Shown here one piece after another: positions 28,611 through 36,784 of a DNA stretch of 64,000 bases (positions are counted from its first letter, which is position 1; each line of letters begins with the position of its first letter). A model generated the notes under the pieces. It searched no databases. It was not told the DNA's origin and worked only from the letters and a program-made list of their open reading frames with translations. The position numbers and the translations under genes are program-made. This stretch comes from CAZRGV01 sp964599655 (GTDB lineage: Bacteria > Planctomycetota > Planctomycetia > Isosphaerales > Isosphaeraceae), in the NCBI GenBank assembly GCA_964599655.1, contig CAZRGV010000013.1:8042-72041 (forward strand). The letters are read 5' to 3'.

Positions 28611-28994
28611 TCATGTTCCCAGCGGGTGGGATCTCCAGACGATCTGACAGCGGTTTCCAGCGGGGTCCTGGAAGAAGGCCGTCTTGAAGTCGTCGGTGTC
28701 GAGCAACGTGTCGGTCTCGAACATCGCTCCTTGCGCTTCGAGTGAGGCGCGTGCGGCGGCGAAATCGTCGACATAAAAGGCGACATGACAGACGTATCGT
28801 GTGTTCGCGGCAGGAGTTCCGGCCGGCCGAGCAATGATCTCGAGCACCGATCCGCCGTCATCGGCCAGGAAGTAGCCGGCGACGGGGGCCTTGCTGTTGT
28901 CGAGCACGACGCGAAGACCCATCGTGTCCTGGTAGAAGGTCTTCAAGGTCTCGAGATCGTCGGTGAACAGGGCGAAATGCTCAATCTTCGACAT
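28611..28994 (-). CDS. VOC family protein
   Basis: A 127-residue protein with two VOC half-domains: KIEHFALFTDDLETLKTFYQ with DTMGLRV, and YVCHVAFYVDDFAAARASLE with FFQDPAGNRCQIVW. The metal-ligand positions H6, E58 (SVLEII) and H77 look glyoxalase-like. ATG at 28994 is used because GAGG lies upstream and the fold starts at once; the frame stays open further upstream without homology. It is downstream of the EVE gene on the same strand (38-base gap). The reaction is unknown. Confidence 0.88.
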   Translation of the reverse strand: MSKIEHFALFTDDLETLKTFYQDTMGLRVVLDNSKAPVAGYFLADDGGSVLEIIARPAGTPAANTRYVCHVAFYVDDFAAARASLEAQGAMFETDTLLDTDDFKTAFFQDPAGNRCQIVWRSHPLGT

Positions 28995-29032
28995 CGCGGG
29001 TTGTCCTCGGGAAAGCCAGTAGGCAGGCTCGG

Positions 29033-29506
29033 TCAGCGCTCGGAGCCATCGGCCAGAGCCAGGATCGTCGTCCACTCGTCGGGAGTGACGGGCTGGATCG
29101 AGAGTCGGCTTCCCTTACGGAGAAGCTCCATGCCGGAAAGGACGGAGATGGTCCGGAGGAAGGGGAGGCCGAGCGGCGGATCAATGGGACGCACGGCACG
29201 GATGGAAACCTGGACCCAGGTCGGGTTTTTGGGGTCGCTTTTCGGGTCGTAGTGCTCGGCGTCCGGGTCGAAGGCGGTCGGGTCGGGATGCGCCTCGCGA
29301 ACCACCTCGGCAATGCCAGCGATGGCAGGCGGGCTTCCATTCGAGTGATAGAACAGGACGCCGTCGCCTCGCTGAACCTGATCTCGCAAAAAGTTGCGAG
29401 CCCGGTAGTTACGCACACCGTCCCAGCCTGTCGTCCGTTTTGGGGCAGCCATCAGATCGGCGAAAGAGAAGCATTCGGGCTCGGATTTAAAGAGCCAGTA
29501 GGCCAT
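29033..29506 (-). CDS. EVE (PUA-like) domain protein
   Basis: A 157-residue protein that is a single EVE domain. MAYWLFKSEPECFSFADLMA begins it, GWDGVRNYRARNFLRDQVQR and GDGVLFYHSN follow, and GIAEVVREAHPDP is the next conserved block. EVE domains bind modified nucleotides in RNA or DNA. ATG at 29506 is chosen because the conserved W-L-F-K-S-E-P sequence starts there; about 107 upstream residues in the same frame are non-homologous. It is divergent from rimO and upstream of the VOC gene. Confidence 0.9.
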   Translation of the reverse strand: MAYWLFKSEPECFSFADLMAAPKRTTGWDGVRNYRARNFLRDQVQRGDGVLFYHSNGSPPAIAGIAEVVREAHPDPTAFDPDAEHYDPKSDPKNPTWVQVSIRAVRPIDPPLGLPFLRTISVLSGMELLRKGSRLSIQPVTPDEWTTILALADGSER

Positions 29507-29798
29507 GACGTACCGTTGCTCCGATTCCTCGAAAAACGGCCCGACGACCACTCCGATCGAACCGTGAGGGCGGATTGTCACCCGAATCCCCGAGAGAATC
29601 AACCACCACAGCGACGAAAGCCGCCGACGGGCACCGCCGGCCCATGCCGGACCGTGTCTTGTCCCTTGACGGACCGTGGTGGAGCCTTTTACCCTGGATT
29701 CCTGCCTACCCGTTTGGACCTGAGGACGTTCAGGAACGACCCTTCCTCCCGGTCCGATCCCATTGCCCCGGAGTCGTGGGGCGGATACAAAGCCATTC

Positions 29799-31229
29799 AT
29801 GAGTGATACCGCCGACGTGAAAGGCACCTTTTCCTTCGTCAGTCTGGGGTGCCCGAAAAACCTCGTCGACTCCGAGCGGATGCTCGGACTGCTGGCGCGG
29901 GATGGCTATCATCTGGTTCCCGAGGTTGAGACCTCGGACCTAGTCATCATCAATACTTGCGGCTTCATCGACGCCGCACGGCAGGAATCGCTGGGCGTGA
30001 TCCGCGAGATGCTCGAGCGGAAGAAGGCCGGCCTGATCAAGGGGGTTGTGGTTGCTGGTTGCCTGGCCGAACGCGAGAAGGAGCTGCTTCTGGAGAAGGT
30101 GCCCGAAGTCGATCAGATCGTGGGAGTCTTCGGACGAGAGGAGATCGCCCGCGCCGCCGATCGCATCATGGGGAGTCTCCAGGAGCAACGAACCGTCTTT
30201 CGCCCCGCCCCGGTTCGAGCCCAGGACGACACCGCGAGACTGAGAATCACGCCGAAGCACCTGGCTTACCTCAAAGTGTCGGAAGGCTGCGACCGGCTTT
30301 GTACGTTCTGTGCGATCCCTTACATGAGGGGGAAGCACGTGACCAAACCGATCGAAGAGGTTGTCCGTGAGGCCCGGCAACTCGCCGAGGACGGCGTCCG
30401 GGAACTGAATCTCGTGGCGCAGGACATGACCTACTACGGACTCGACCTGTACGGCGAGCCTCGACTGGCCGCCCTGCTCCGAGAGCTCGATCAGATCGAA
30501 GAACTCGACTGGATTCGGGTGCTCTACAATTACCCAAACTACTTCACCGACGAGCTTTACCAGACCCTCGCCAATTCGTCGCGGATCTTGCCCTATCTCG
30601 ACATGCCCTTGCAGCACATCAACGACCGTTTGCTCAAGGTGATGAATCGGAGGCATACGAGGGCAGAGACGGAGGCGATCATCAATCGATTGCGATCCAC
30701 GATCCCCAACCTGGTCCTTCGAACCACGTTCATCGTCGGCTTTCCGGGAGAAACGGAGGCGGAGTTCGAGGAGTTGCTTTCGTTCGTCGAGGAGACCCGC
30801 TTCGAGCGACTCGGGGCCTTCACGTACTCGTTCGAGCCCGACACCCCATCGGCCCGATTGCCGGATCACCTGCCGGAGGAGGTCAAGAACGAGCGTCGTG
30901 ACCGCATCATGGCCGCGCAGCAGCCGATCGCGTTCGCGTTCAACCAGCAATTGGTCGGACGACGGCTTGATGTTCTCATCGACGGTCCTTCGGCCGACGG
31001 GCAGGGGGGATGGGTCGGTCGGACCTTCGCCGATGCCCCCGACGTCGATGGGCTCACGTACGTTTCGGGTCGGAATCTGGAGTCTGGCGACCTCGTAAGC
31101 TGTGACATTCTCGAGGCGAGGGGGTATGATCTGGTCGCGCGGGCCGTCGCGGGGCCGCCCCGCGCACGCCGACCGCGACCGAAGCCTCGAAAACGGCCCT
31201 CGTCGCCGTTTACGATCCTTCCCAGTTGA
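29799..31229 (+). CDS. rimO: Ribosomal protein S12 methylthiotransferase
   Basis: A 476-residue radical-SAM enzyme that adds a methylthio group to an aspartate of ribosomal protein S12. The N-terminal Fe-S cluster cysteines are C18 (LGCPKNLVDSE), C54 (NTCGFID) and C88 (AGCLAERE). The radical-SAM CxxxCxxC is C164/C168/C171 (GCDRLCTFCAIPYMRG). The C-terminus carries a TRAM-like RNA-binding domain and a basic tail (RPRPKPRKRP). The CPKN and NTCGFID motifs favour RimO over MiaB. The ATG at 29799 is preferred over an upstream TTG. Confidence 0.93.
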   Translation: MSDTADVKGTFSFVSLGCPKNLVDSERMLGLLARDGYHLVPEVETSDLVIINTCGFIDAARQESLGVIREMLERKKAGLIKGVVVAGCLAEREKELLLEKVPEVDQIVGVFGREEIARAADRIMGSLQEQRTVFRPAPVRAQDDTARLRITPKHLAYLKVSEGCDRLCTFCAIPYMRGKHVTKPIEEVVREARQLAEDGVRELNLVAQDMTYYGLDLYGEPRLAALLRELDQIEELDWIRVLYNYPNYFTDELYQTLANSSRILPYLDMPLQHINDRLLKVMNRRHTRAETEAIINRLRSTIPNLVLRTTFIVGFPGETEAEFEELLSFVEETRFERLGAFTYSFEPDTPSARLPDHLPEEVKNERRDRIMAAQQPIAFAFNQQLVGRRLDVLIDGPSADGQGGWVGRTFADAPDVDGLTYVSGRNLESGDLVSCDILEARGYDLVARAVAGPPRARRPRPKPRKRPSSPFTILPS

Positions 31230-31260
31230 TGGGGCGCCTCGTTCTTGCGGGGAGGGTTCC

Positions 31261-32056
31261 GTGCGACAGCGACTCGGCATGATCGCGTTCGTTCCCCTGC
31301 TTCTGACGACGATTTCCGTCGTGGGGACCGCGAACCAGAGCGAAGATCCGTGGACCCTCGTGTTTCGAGACGATTTCGATCGATTTGACGCGCGACGATG
31401 GGAGAAAGCCACCCACACCTGGGATGGCAACGCCTCACGGTTTCGCCCGGAGAATGTCACCTTCCAGGACGGGCGGATGCGATTGAGTCTCAAGAAGGAG
31501 TCGTTTCAGGATCGACAGTACACGGGGGGTGAGCTCCGGACGCGTCCGCCCGGAGGCTTCTTCCGTCATGGCCGATTCGTGGTCCGCATGAAGGCGGCTC
31601 GTGGAAGTTCGGTCGTCTCGTCCTTCTTCACCTATCGATAGTCCCTGGCAGGAAATCGACATCGAGTTTCTGGGAAAAGATCCCACCAAGATCCACCTGA
31701 ATATTTTCTACAACCCCGGCCCCGAGGGGGCGACCCACAATCAAGGGGATCTGGAGCATCAGTCGCCGACGATTCTCGAACTGGGGTTCGACGCGTCGGC
31801 CGCGTTTCATGAGTATGCATTCGAGTGGGATGCAACCCACGTCCGATGGTATGTCGACGGGCGACTCATCCACACCAAGCCGTCTCCCCCGAGTCCGAAG
31901 CAGCCGGTTCCGGAACTGCCGCAACAATTGATGATGAATCTCTGGACATCGGAGGGCGTGGACTGGGCCGGTCCCCGAGACGACGCCGCGTTCCCAGCGC
32001 AGGCGGAGTACGATTTCGTGGAAGTTTACCGAAGGTCGACACCTGATGGCCGATGA
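31261..32056 (+). pseudogene. Secreted GH16 family beta-glucanase, frameshifted
   Basis: GTG at 31261 follows GGGGAGGG and begins a signal peptide (MRQRLGMIAFVPLLLTTISV). A GH16 beta-sandwich follows (VFRDDFDRFDARRWEKATHT). The frame stops at TAG 31639-31641 after SSFFTY. It continues one frame over with DSPWQEIDIEFLGKDPTKIH, where E-I-D-I-E is the GH16 catalytic motif, and ends at 32056. One extra base at about 31634-31636 explains the break. The family cuts beta-1,3/1,4-glucans or related polymers. The break may be a sequencing error or real inactivation. The 3' end overlaps pgsA by 11 bases. Confidence 0.8.
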
Positions 32057-32660
32057 GATGGATCAGAACGCCGCCGGGTTGAGTGTCGCCTCGCCTCGAA
32101 CGAGATTCTGGAACGTCCCGAATACCCTCACCGTGGCCCGTCTGGGACTCGCGGTGGTGGTCTTCGAATTGATCGGACATGGCTTGTTCCTGTCGGCCAT
32201 GGCGGTCTTTGTGATCGCGTCCCTGACCGACGCGCTCGACGGCTACTTCGCGAGACTGCTCAACCAGGAGTCGGCCATCGGTCGCCAGCTTGATCCGCTG
32301 GTCGACAAGGTGATTGTGGCGGGGGCTTTGATTTACCTGCTCCCCGTGCCCAGGACCGGATTGGCCCCCTGGATGGTGACGGTGATCGTCGTCCGAGAAC
32401 TGATCGTCCAGGCCCTTCGAAGTCTCATCGAGGGCCGAGGGGTGGCCTTCGGCGCGAGGATGACGGGGAAGCTCAAGACCTTGTTCCAATGCTTGTCGAT
32501 TATCTTCATCCTCTTCTCGCTTGGATGGTCGATGTCGACTCCGGCGCTCTGGCTTCGCGACGTGGTGACCTGGTCGGCCGTGGGGCTCACCATCTATAGT
32601 GGCGCGATCTACCTCGTCGTTGCCTGGCCAACGTTGCGAGGGTCATCCGCGTCACATTGA
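32046..32660 (+). CDS. pgsA: CDP-alcohol phosphatidyltransferase (phosphatidylglycerophosphate synthase)
   Basis: A 204-residue inner-membrane enzyme. It carries the CDP-alcohol motif D-G-x2-A-R-x8-G-x3-D-x3-D at residues 65-87 (DGYFARLLNQESAIGRQLDP, LVDK). Four or more membrane helices are visible (LGLAVVVFELIGHGLFLSAM, APWMVTVIVVRELIV, FQCLSIIFILFSLGW, VGLTIYSGAIYLVV). The N-terminal NVPNTLTVARLGL is typical of PgsA. ATG 32046 has AAGG about 10 bases upstream and overlaps the end of the GH16 frame; ATG 32058 is an alternative. It feeds anionic phospholipid synthesis. Confidence 0.9.
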   Translation: MADEMDQNAAGLSVASPRTRFWNVPNTLTVARLGLAVVVFELIGHGLFLSAMAVFVIASLTDALDGYFARLLNQESAIGRQLDPLVDKVIVAGALIYLLPVPRTGLAPWMVTVIVVRELIVQALRSLIEGRGVAFGARMTGKLKTLFQCLSIIFILFSLGWSMSTPALWLRDVVTWSAVGLTIYSGAIYLVVAWPTLRGSSASH

Positions 32661-32751
32661 TGGGCCGTGTCGTAAGCTAAGACGGGGAACGAAGGGTCAG
32701 CGCGTCCGGAGCGCTGTGGCGAGTCAAACCAGTAACGAGAGAATTCTGGGA

Positions 32752-33720
32752 ATGGGCTGGTTAACCTCTCTGTTTCTGGGCGCGGTCCAGGGTGTCACCG
32801 AGTTCCTGCCGGTTTCGAGCAGTGGCCACCTGGCTTTGTTCCAGATTGTCGGCTCCCAGTCGACCTCGACGACGACCACAGGCGCCGAGAACCTGTTCTT
32901 CGACGTGATGCTCCACGTCGGAACCACCACCGCGATTGTCTTTCACTATCGCCGCGAGATCGCCGAGGGGGTCCAAGGTTTGCTCGGCGCGGGACACGTC
33001 CGATCGGGCTTCGACCGCTCGAACGTGCTCCGTGTCGGCCTGCTGGCGATCGTGGCGACGTTGCCACTGATTCCCGATGCCCTCTACTTCAAAAAGCTGA
33101 TCGACGAGTCGTTCGAGAGCCTGACGGTGGTCGGATTTGGCTTTCTCACGACCGCCATCCTCTTGACCTTGACGACCCGGATGAAGGGCGGCCAAAAGGG
33201 TCCGAACGAGACCTTGATTCGAGACGCGTTCCTCGTGGGTCTGGCCCAGGCGTTTGCCCCGCTGCCGGGAGTCAGCCGGAGTGGGATCACGATCGCGGCG
33301 GCGCTCGGACTCGGGTTTTCCCGGGTCTGGGCCGTCGGATTCAGCCTGCTGATCTCGGTTCCAGCGGTGTTCGGGGCGGCGATCCTCGAGCTGCGAAAGG
33401 TGGACGTTTCCCTCCTCACGGCGGAACGAGTCCTTCAGACGATTTCGGCCACGATCCTGGCAGGACTGGTCGGTTACGCGGCGATCCTCTGGCTGGTCCG
33501 GGTTGTCCGGGCCGGTCGATTGTGGTATTTTTCTGTATACCTGGTTTTCCTGTCAGCCCTCATCCTGGGCGGGATCGCGACCCGGAAGGATCGACCCGAT
33601 GCCGGGAACGCGCGCGTTGTGGACGTGTCCAAGTCTGGCGCTCCTCCGGGATCGCGCGTTGGCCGACGAACAGACCGACCCTCAGGCGCTCTGGATCGTC
33701 CCCTCATCCCTGGCTCGTAG
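32752..33720 (+). CDS. uppP: Undecaprenyl-diphosphatase
   Basis: A 322-residue integral membrane phosphatase that recycles the undecaprenyl carrier for cell-wall and polysaccharide synthesis. The two active-site motifs are E17-F-L-P-V-S-S-S-G-H (TEFLPVSSSGHLALF) and PGVSRSG at about residue 170. It has eight or so hydrophobic helices. ATG at 32752 begins MGWLTSLFLGAVQGVTEF. The last 40 residues (from about GNARVV) are hydrophilic and basic, and are read in a different frame from the first 122 bases of the following nuclease gene, so they may be a late extension. Confidence 0.93.
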   Translation: MGWLTSLFLGAVQGVTEFLPVSSSGHLALFQIVGSQSTSTTTTGAENLFFDVMLHVGTTTAIVFHYRREIAEGVQGLLGAGHVRSGFDRSNVLRVGLLAIVATLPLIPDALYFKKLIDESFESLTVVGFGFLTTAILLTLTTRMKGGQKGPNETLIRDAFLVGLAQAFAPLPGVSRSGITIAAALGLGFSRVWAVGFSLLISVPAVFGAAILELRKVDVSLLTAERVLQTISATILAGLVGYAAILWLVRVVRAGRLWYFSVYLVFLSALILGGIATRKDRPDAGNARVVDVSKSGAPPGSRVGRRTDRPSGALDRPLIPGS

Positions 33721-36700
33721 GCAAATTGAGCACGAACTGGCCCGGCGACGAGGCCTTGTGCGCGGGCTTCGCGTTTGGACGTGGATCGACCTCTGGCGAG
33801 AGGTTCGCGCGGGGCTGAAAACGGGTCCCGGCTGGCTTTCCCCGTCCGGAGTCCGAGCGGTCCTGGGGCTCGCGATCGATCGAGCACGTCGCGACGGATT
33901 GCTTCGCGAGGTTGGAGCTCTTGCGGAAACGTCGGGTTATCGTCGACGCCTCCAGAGCCGAATCGCCGCATGGACGCGCGCCGAGTTTCGTTCCGACGAC
34001 GAGCCACCGCTTGGCGCTGATCGTGACGAATGGAGTGTCTTCTTCCGATACCGCCGATACTTGAAACAAATCGACGCGGAAGACGCGGAAGGGTTCTCCG
34101 TCTGGGCGTCGCGAAGGCTGTTCCGCTCTCCTCCCTCCAACCTACGAACGCCCGGCAACGTGATCCTGCTCGATCCGTCGCGAGATGGTCGAGCCGCCGC
34201 TCGGGCGTTATCGTTTTTCTCTCGGCGGTCCGCAACGATCCGGGTCCTCCTGCCTTGGGATCCCGAGGAGGGCCGCGAAGAGGTCTTCGCCGATATCGCG
34301 CCGATTCGAGAGGCCCTGTTGAACGAGGGCTTCCTCGAGACAAGATTCACCACGACCGACGATCGACCCGCTGGACTTCTTGGAATCGAGCGCGGCCTCT
34401 TCCGCCTCGGACCTTCCCCAAATCTGAACCGGACCGACGGACTCTCCGTGCAAGGGGCTCCGGAAGGGGAAGGCGCCGCATTGGCCGTGGCCGGTCGGGT
34501 TCGCGAGTGCCTCCGTTCGGGTTGCGATCCCGATGACGTCGTGGTCGTTGTTCCTCGATGGAGTGAACAGGGCGAACGTGTGCGGGAGACACTCCGGTCT
34601 TGGGGAATTCCCGCATCGGCCGAAATTGCCGGCTCCCTTGCCAGGGAACCCGTGATCGCCACTCTCCGAGCGGCGATGCGTGTGGCCGTCGATGGCTGGG
34701 AGGCCTCATCCGTCATCCATCTGCTTCAGAACGGCCGGCTGCGGCCTGACTGGTCGGAACTCCGCGATCCAGGCGCGCTGGCAATGACCGCCAAGTGCAT
34801 TCGAGAGACGCGCGTGTTTCGGGGCCGTGAGCCGATCCGCGAAGCGCTGCGGCGGGCCAGTCTTCCGACCCACGGTGAGGACGATCGTCGACGACTCCGC
34901 CGCGCGGAGCGAGCACAAACCGCGCTTGCCGTCTTTGATCGGCTTTGTGAGCTTCTCGGCGCGCTCGACCGACCCGCGACGTGGCGGGTTCAGAACCGGC
35001 GACTCCGCGCCCTGGCCGAAACGCTCAACCTTGCCGCGGACGATGCGGTCGGACTTCGGGCCCTGGAGCATCTCTGGAACATCCTGGACGATCACGCGAC
35101 CGTTCAGGAACGTCTCGGCAAGGGAGAGGAAATCCTCTTCTGGTCGGAATTCACTCACGAAGTCGAATCGATCATTCGGGATGTTTCGATTCCATCCCCG
35201 GCCCAGTTCCCTGGGGAAATTCGGATCGCGACGGTTGACGAGATCGCCGGGGTGAGCGCGCGTCATCTTGTGCTGACGGATCTCGCCGAGGGAACCTTCC
35301 CCGCGCGGGACGTGATCGATCGCGACCCCACCGTGGCCCAGGCCGAGGTCAGCGAGTCGAGCCTCAGTCCGCTGGATCGTGCCTACGCGAGGGAGATGCG
35401 CCGCTTCCTTGACACGGTCAACTCGGCCAGGGCGTCGCTCACGTTGATCTACCCCACGACGGATGAGAAGGGACAGTCCCTGCTTGCCGCGGGATTCCTG
35501 GAGGATGTTCGACGACTCTTCGCGCCTGAGACCTGGGCGGAATGCCACGCGGAGGTTCGACGTCTCACGCCGATTCTCCCGGCATCCATGGTGGGTTCTC
35601 CCGCCGAGTGGCGGGTCAGGACCGTCGGCCTTGCCCTTGAGGGGCGTGCGGAGGCCCTGAAGGCCCTTGCGGAACTTGCGAGTTCACGGCGGCATCGACC
35701 CTCGCTCGATGGAACCGCGACGGCGTTGCTCGTGTCGGAGCGCCGGCTGAAACGCAAGGGATTCGGCCGCTACGATGGTCGACTGTCCGACCCGGCAATC
35801 CTCCGTCGCATCGCCGAGGATTTCGGTCCCAATCGCCTCGCGTTCAGCCCGAGCCAGCTAGAATCGTTCGCGCTTTGCCCCTTCCAGTTCTTCCAGAGAT
35901 ACGTGCTCCGACTGGAACCGACCGATGACCGCGAGGAACTCGAAGACGATTACGCAGGTCGCGGCAGCTTGATCCATAGCGCCCTGGAAACGTTGCACAC
36001 GCGATTGCGGGACGAACCTTCCCAGGCCGGCGAATCGCTGGCCGAGCGCGTCAAGGCGAGCATCCAACCGGTGATCCGCCTCGTGTTGGAGCACCTCTCG
36101 GAGCCCATTTCCGACGTCGACGCAGGCTTGCGACGCATCGAAGCCGAACGGCTCGAGCGAACCGGTCGACGTTACGCCAGCCAGTTCGAGGCGTATTCGC
36201 AATCGCCCCAGGAGGTCGAATGCCACCTGTTCGAGGTGGCCTTCGGAAAAGCCTCCTCGCCCCATGAAGGGCTCGTTCTTGGGACCGGGAACCGGGCCGT
36301 CGGACTTCAAGGGATGATCGACCGGATCGATGTCGTCCGCACTCCCGATCGCACACTCTTTCGGGTCATCGACTACAAGACAGGCTCCTGTCCCGGGAGT
36401 CGAGAGGTCGAGTCGGGCCTGGCCATGCAACTGCCGCTGTATGCGATGGCCGTCGAACAAGTCATCTTGAAGGGGGAGGAGGCCGCTCCGCTCGATGTCG
36501 CCTACTGGGCCTTGAGGGATAAAGGGTTCAAGCGCGTCAAGAAAATGGCCGAGATCCAGTCGGGCACCGTGACGTTCGATGAGGATTGGCGAAACTATCT
36601 TCAACGTCTCGAAGTTTTCGTGCTGGAGCTGGTCGATCGACTTCGGAGGGCCTGTTTCCCGGTCCATCCCAGATTGGAAGATTGTACACGTTTTTGTGAT

Positions 36701-36784
36701 TATCGTTCCGTTTGCCGTATTGCCCAGGTTCGACACGCCTCGAAGACCTGGGAGGACGCTCCCTCGATGGGAGCCGACTCATGA
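33599..36784 (+). CDS. AddB-like PD-(D/E)XK nuclease/helicase subunit with Fe-S cysteines
   Basis: About 1,061 residues. The C-terminus holds a RecB-type nuclease: MIDRIDVV and RVIDYKTGSCPGS (the D and D-x-K catalytic residues, near 925), then LAMQLPLYAMAVEQ. Fe-S ligands bracket it as in AddB: a cysteine in FALCPFQFFQRYVLRLE and then C-x3-C-x5-C in DCTRFCDYRSVC. The N-terminal helicase-like part lacks a Walker A, so it is not expected to be a motor. ATG at 33599 has GGAAGG 9 bases upstream. It overlaps uppP by 122 bases and the following helicase by ATGA. Together the two should resect DNA double-strand ends. Confidence 0.85.
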   Translation: MPGTRALWTCPSLALLRDRALADEQTDPQALWIVPSSLARRQIEHELARRRGLVRGLRVWTWIDLWREVRAGLKTGPGWLSPSGVRAVLGLAIDRARRDGLLREVGALAETSGYRRRLQSRIAAWTRAEFRSDDEPPLGADRDEWSVFFRYRRYLKQIDAEDAEGFSVWASRRLFRSPPSNLRTPGNVILLDPSRDGRAAARALSFFSRRSATIRVLLPWDPEEGREEVFADIAPIREALLNEGFLETRFTTTDDRPAGLLGIERGLFRLGPSPNLNRTDGLSVQGAPEGEGAALAVAGRVRECLRSGCDPDDVVVVVPRWSEQGERVRETLRSWGIPASAEIAGSLAREPVIATLRAAMRVAVDGWEASSVIHLLQNGRLRPDWSELRDPGALAMTAKCIRETRVFRGREPIREALRRASLPTHGEDDRRRLRRAERAQTALAVFDRLCELLGALDRPATWRVQNRRLRALAETLNLAADDAVGLRALEHLWNILDDHATVQERLGKGEEILFWSEFTHEVESIIRDVSIPSPAQFPGEIRIATVDEIAGVSARHLVLTDLAEGTFPARDVIDRDPTVAQAEVSESSLSPLDRAYAREMRRFLDTVNSARASLTLIYPTTDEKGQSLLAAGFLEDVRRLFAPETWAECHAEVRRLTPILPASMVGSPAEWRVRTVGLALEGRAEALKALAELASSRRHRPSLDGTATALLVSERRLKRKGFGRYDGRLSDPAILRRIAEDFGPNRLAFSPSQLESFALCPFQFFQRYVLRLEPTDDREELEDDYAGRGSLIHSALETLHTRLRDEPSQAGESLAERVKASIQPVIRLVLEHLSEPISDVDAGLRRIEAERLERTGRRYASQFEAYSQSPQEVECHLFEVAFGKASSPHEGLVLGTGNRAVGLQGMIDRIDVVRTPDRTLFRVIDYKTGSCPGSREVESGLAMQLPLYAMAVEQVILKGEEAAPLDVAYWALRDKGFKRVKKMAEIQSGTVTFDEDWRNYLQRLEVFVLELVDRLRRACFPVHPRLEDCTRFCDYRSVCRIAQVRHASKTWEDAPSMGADS

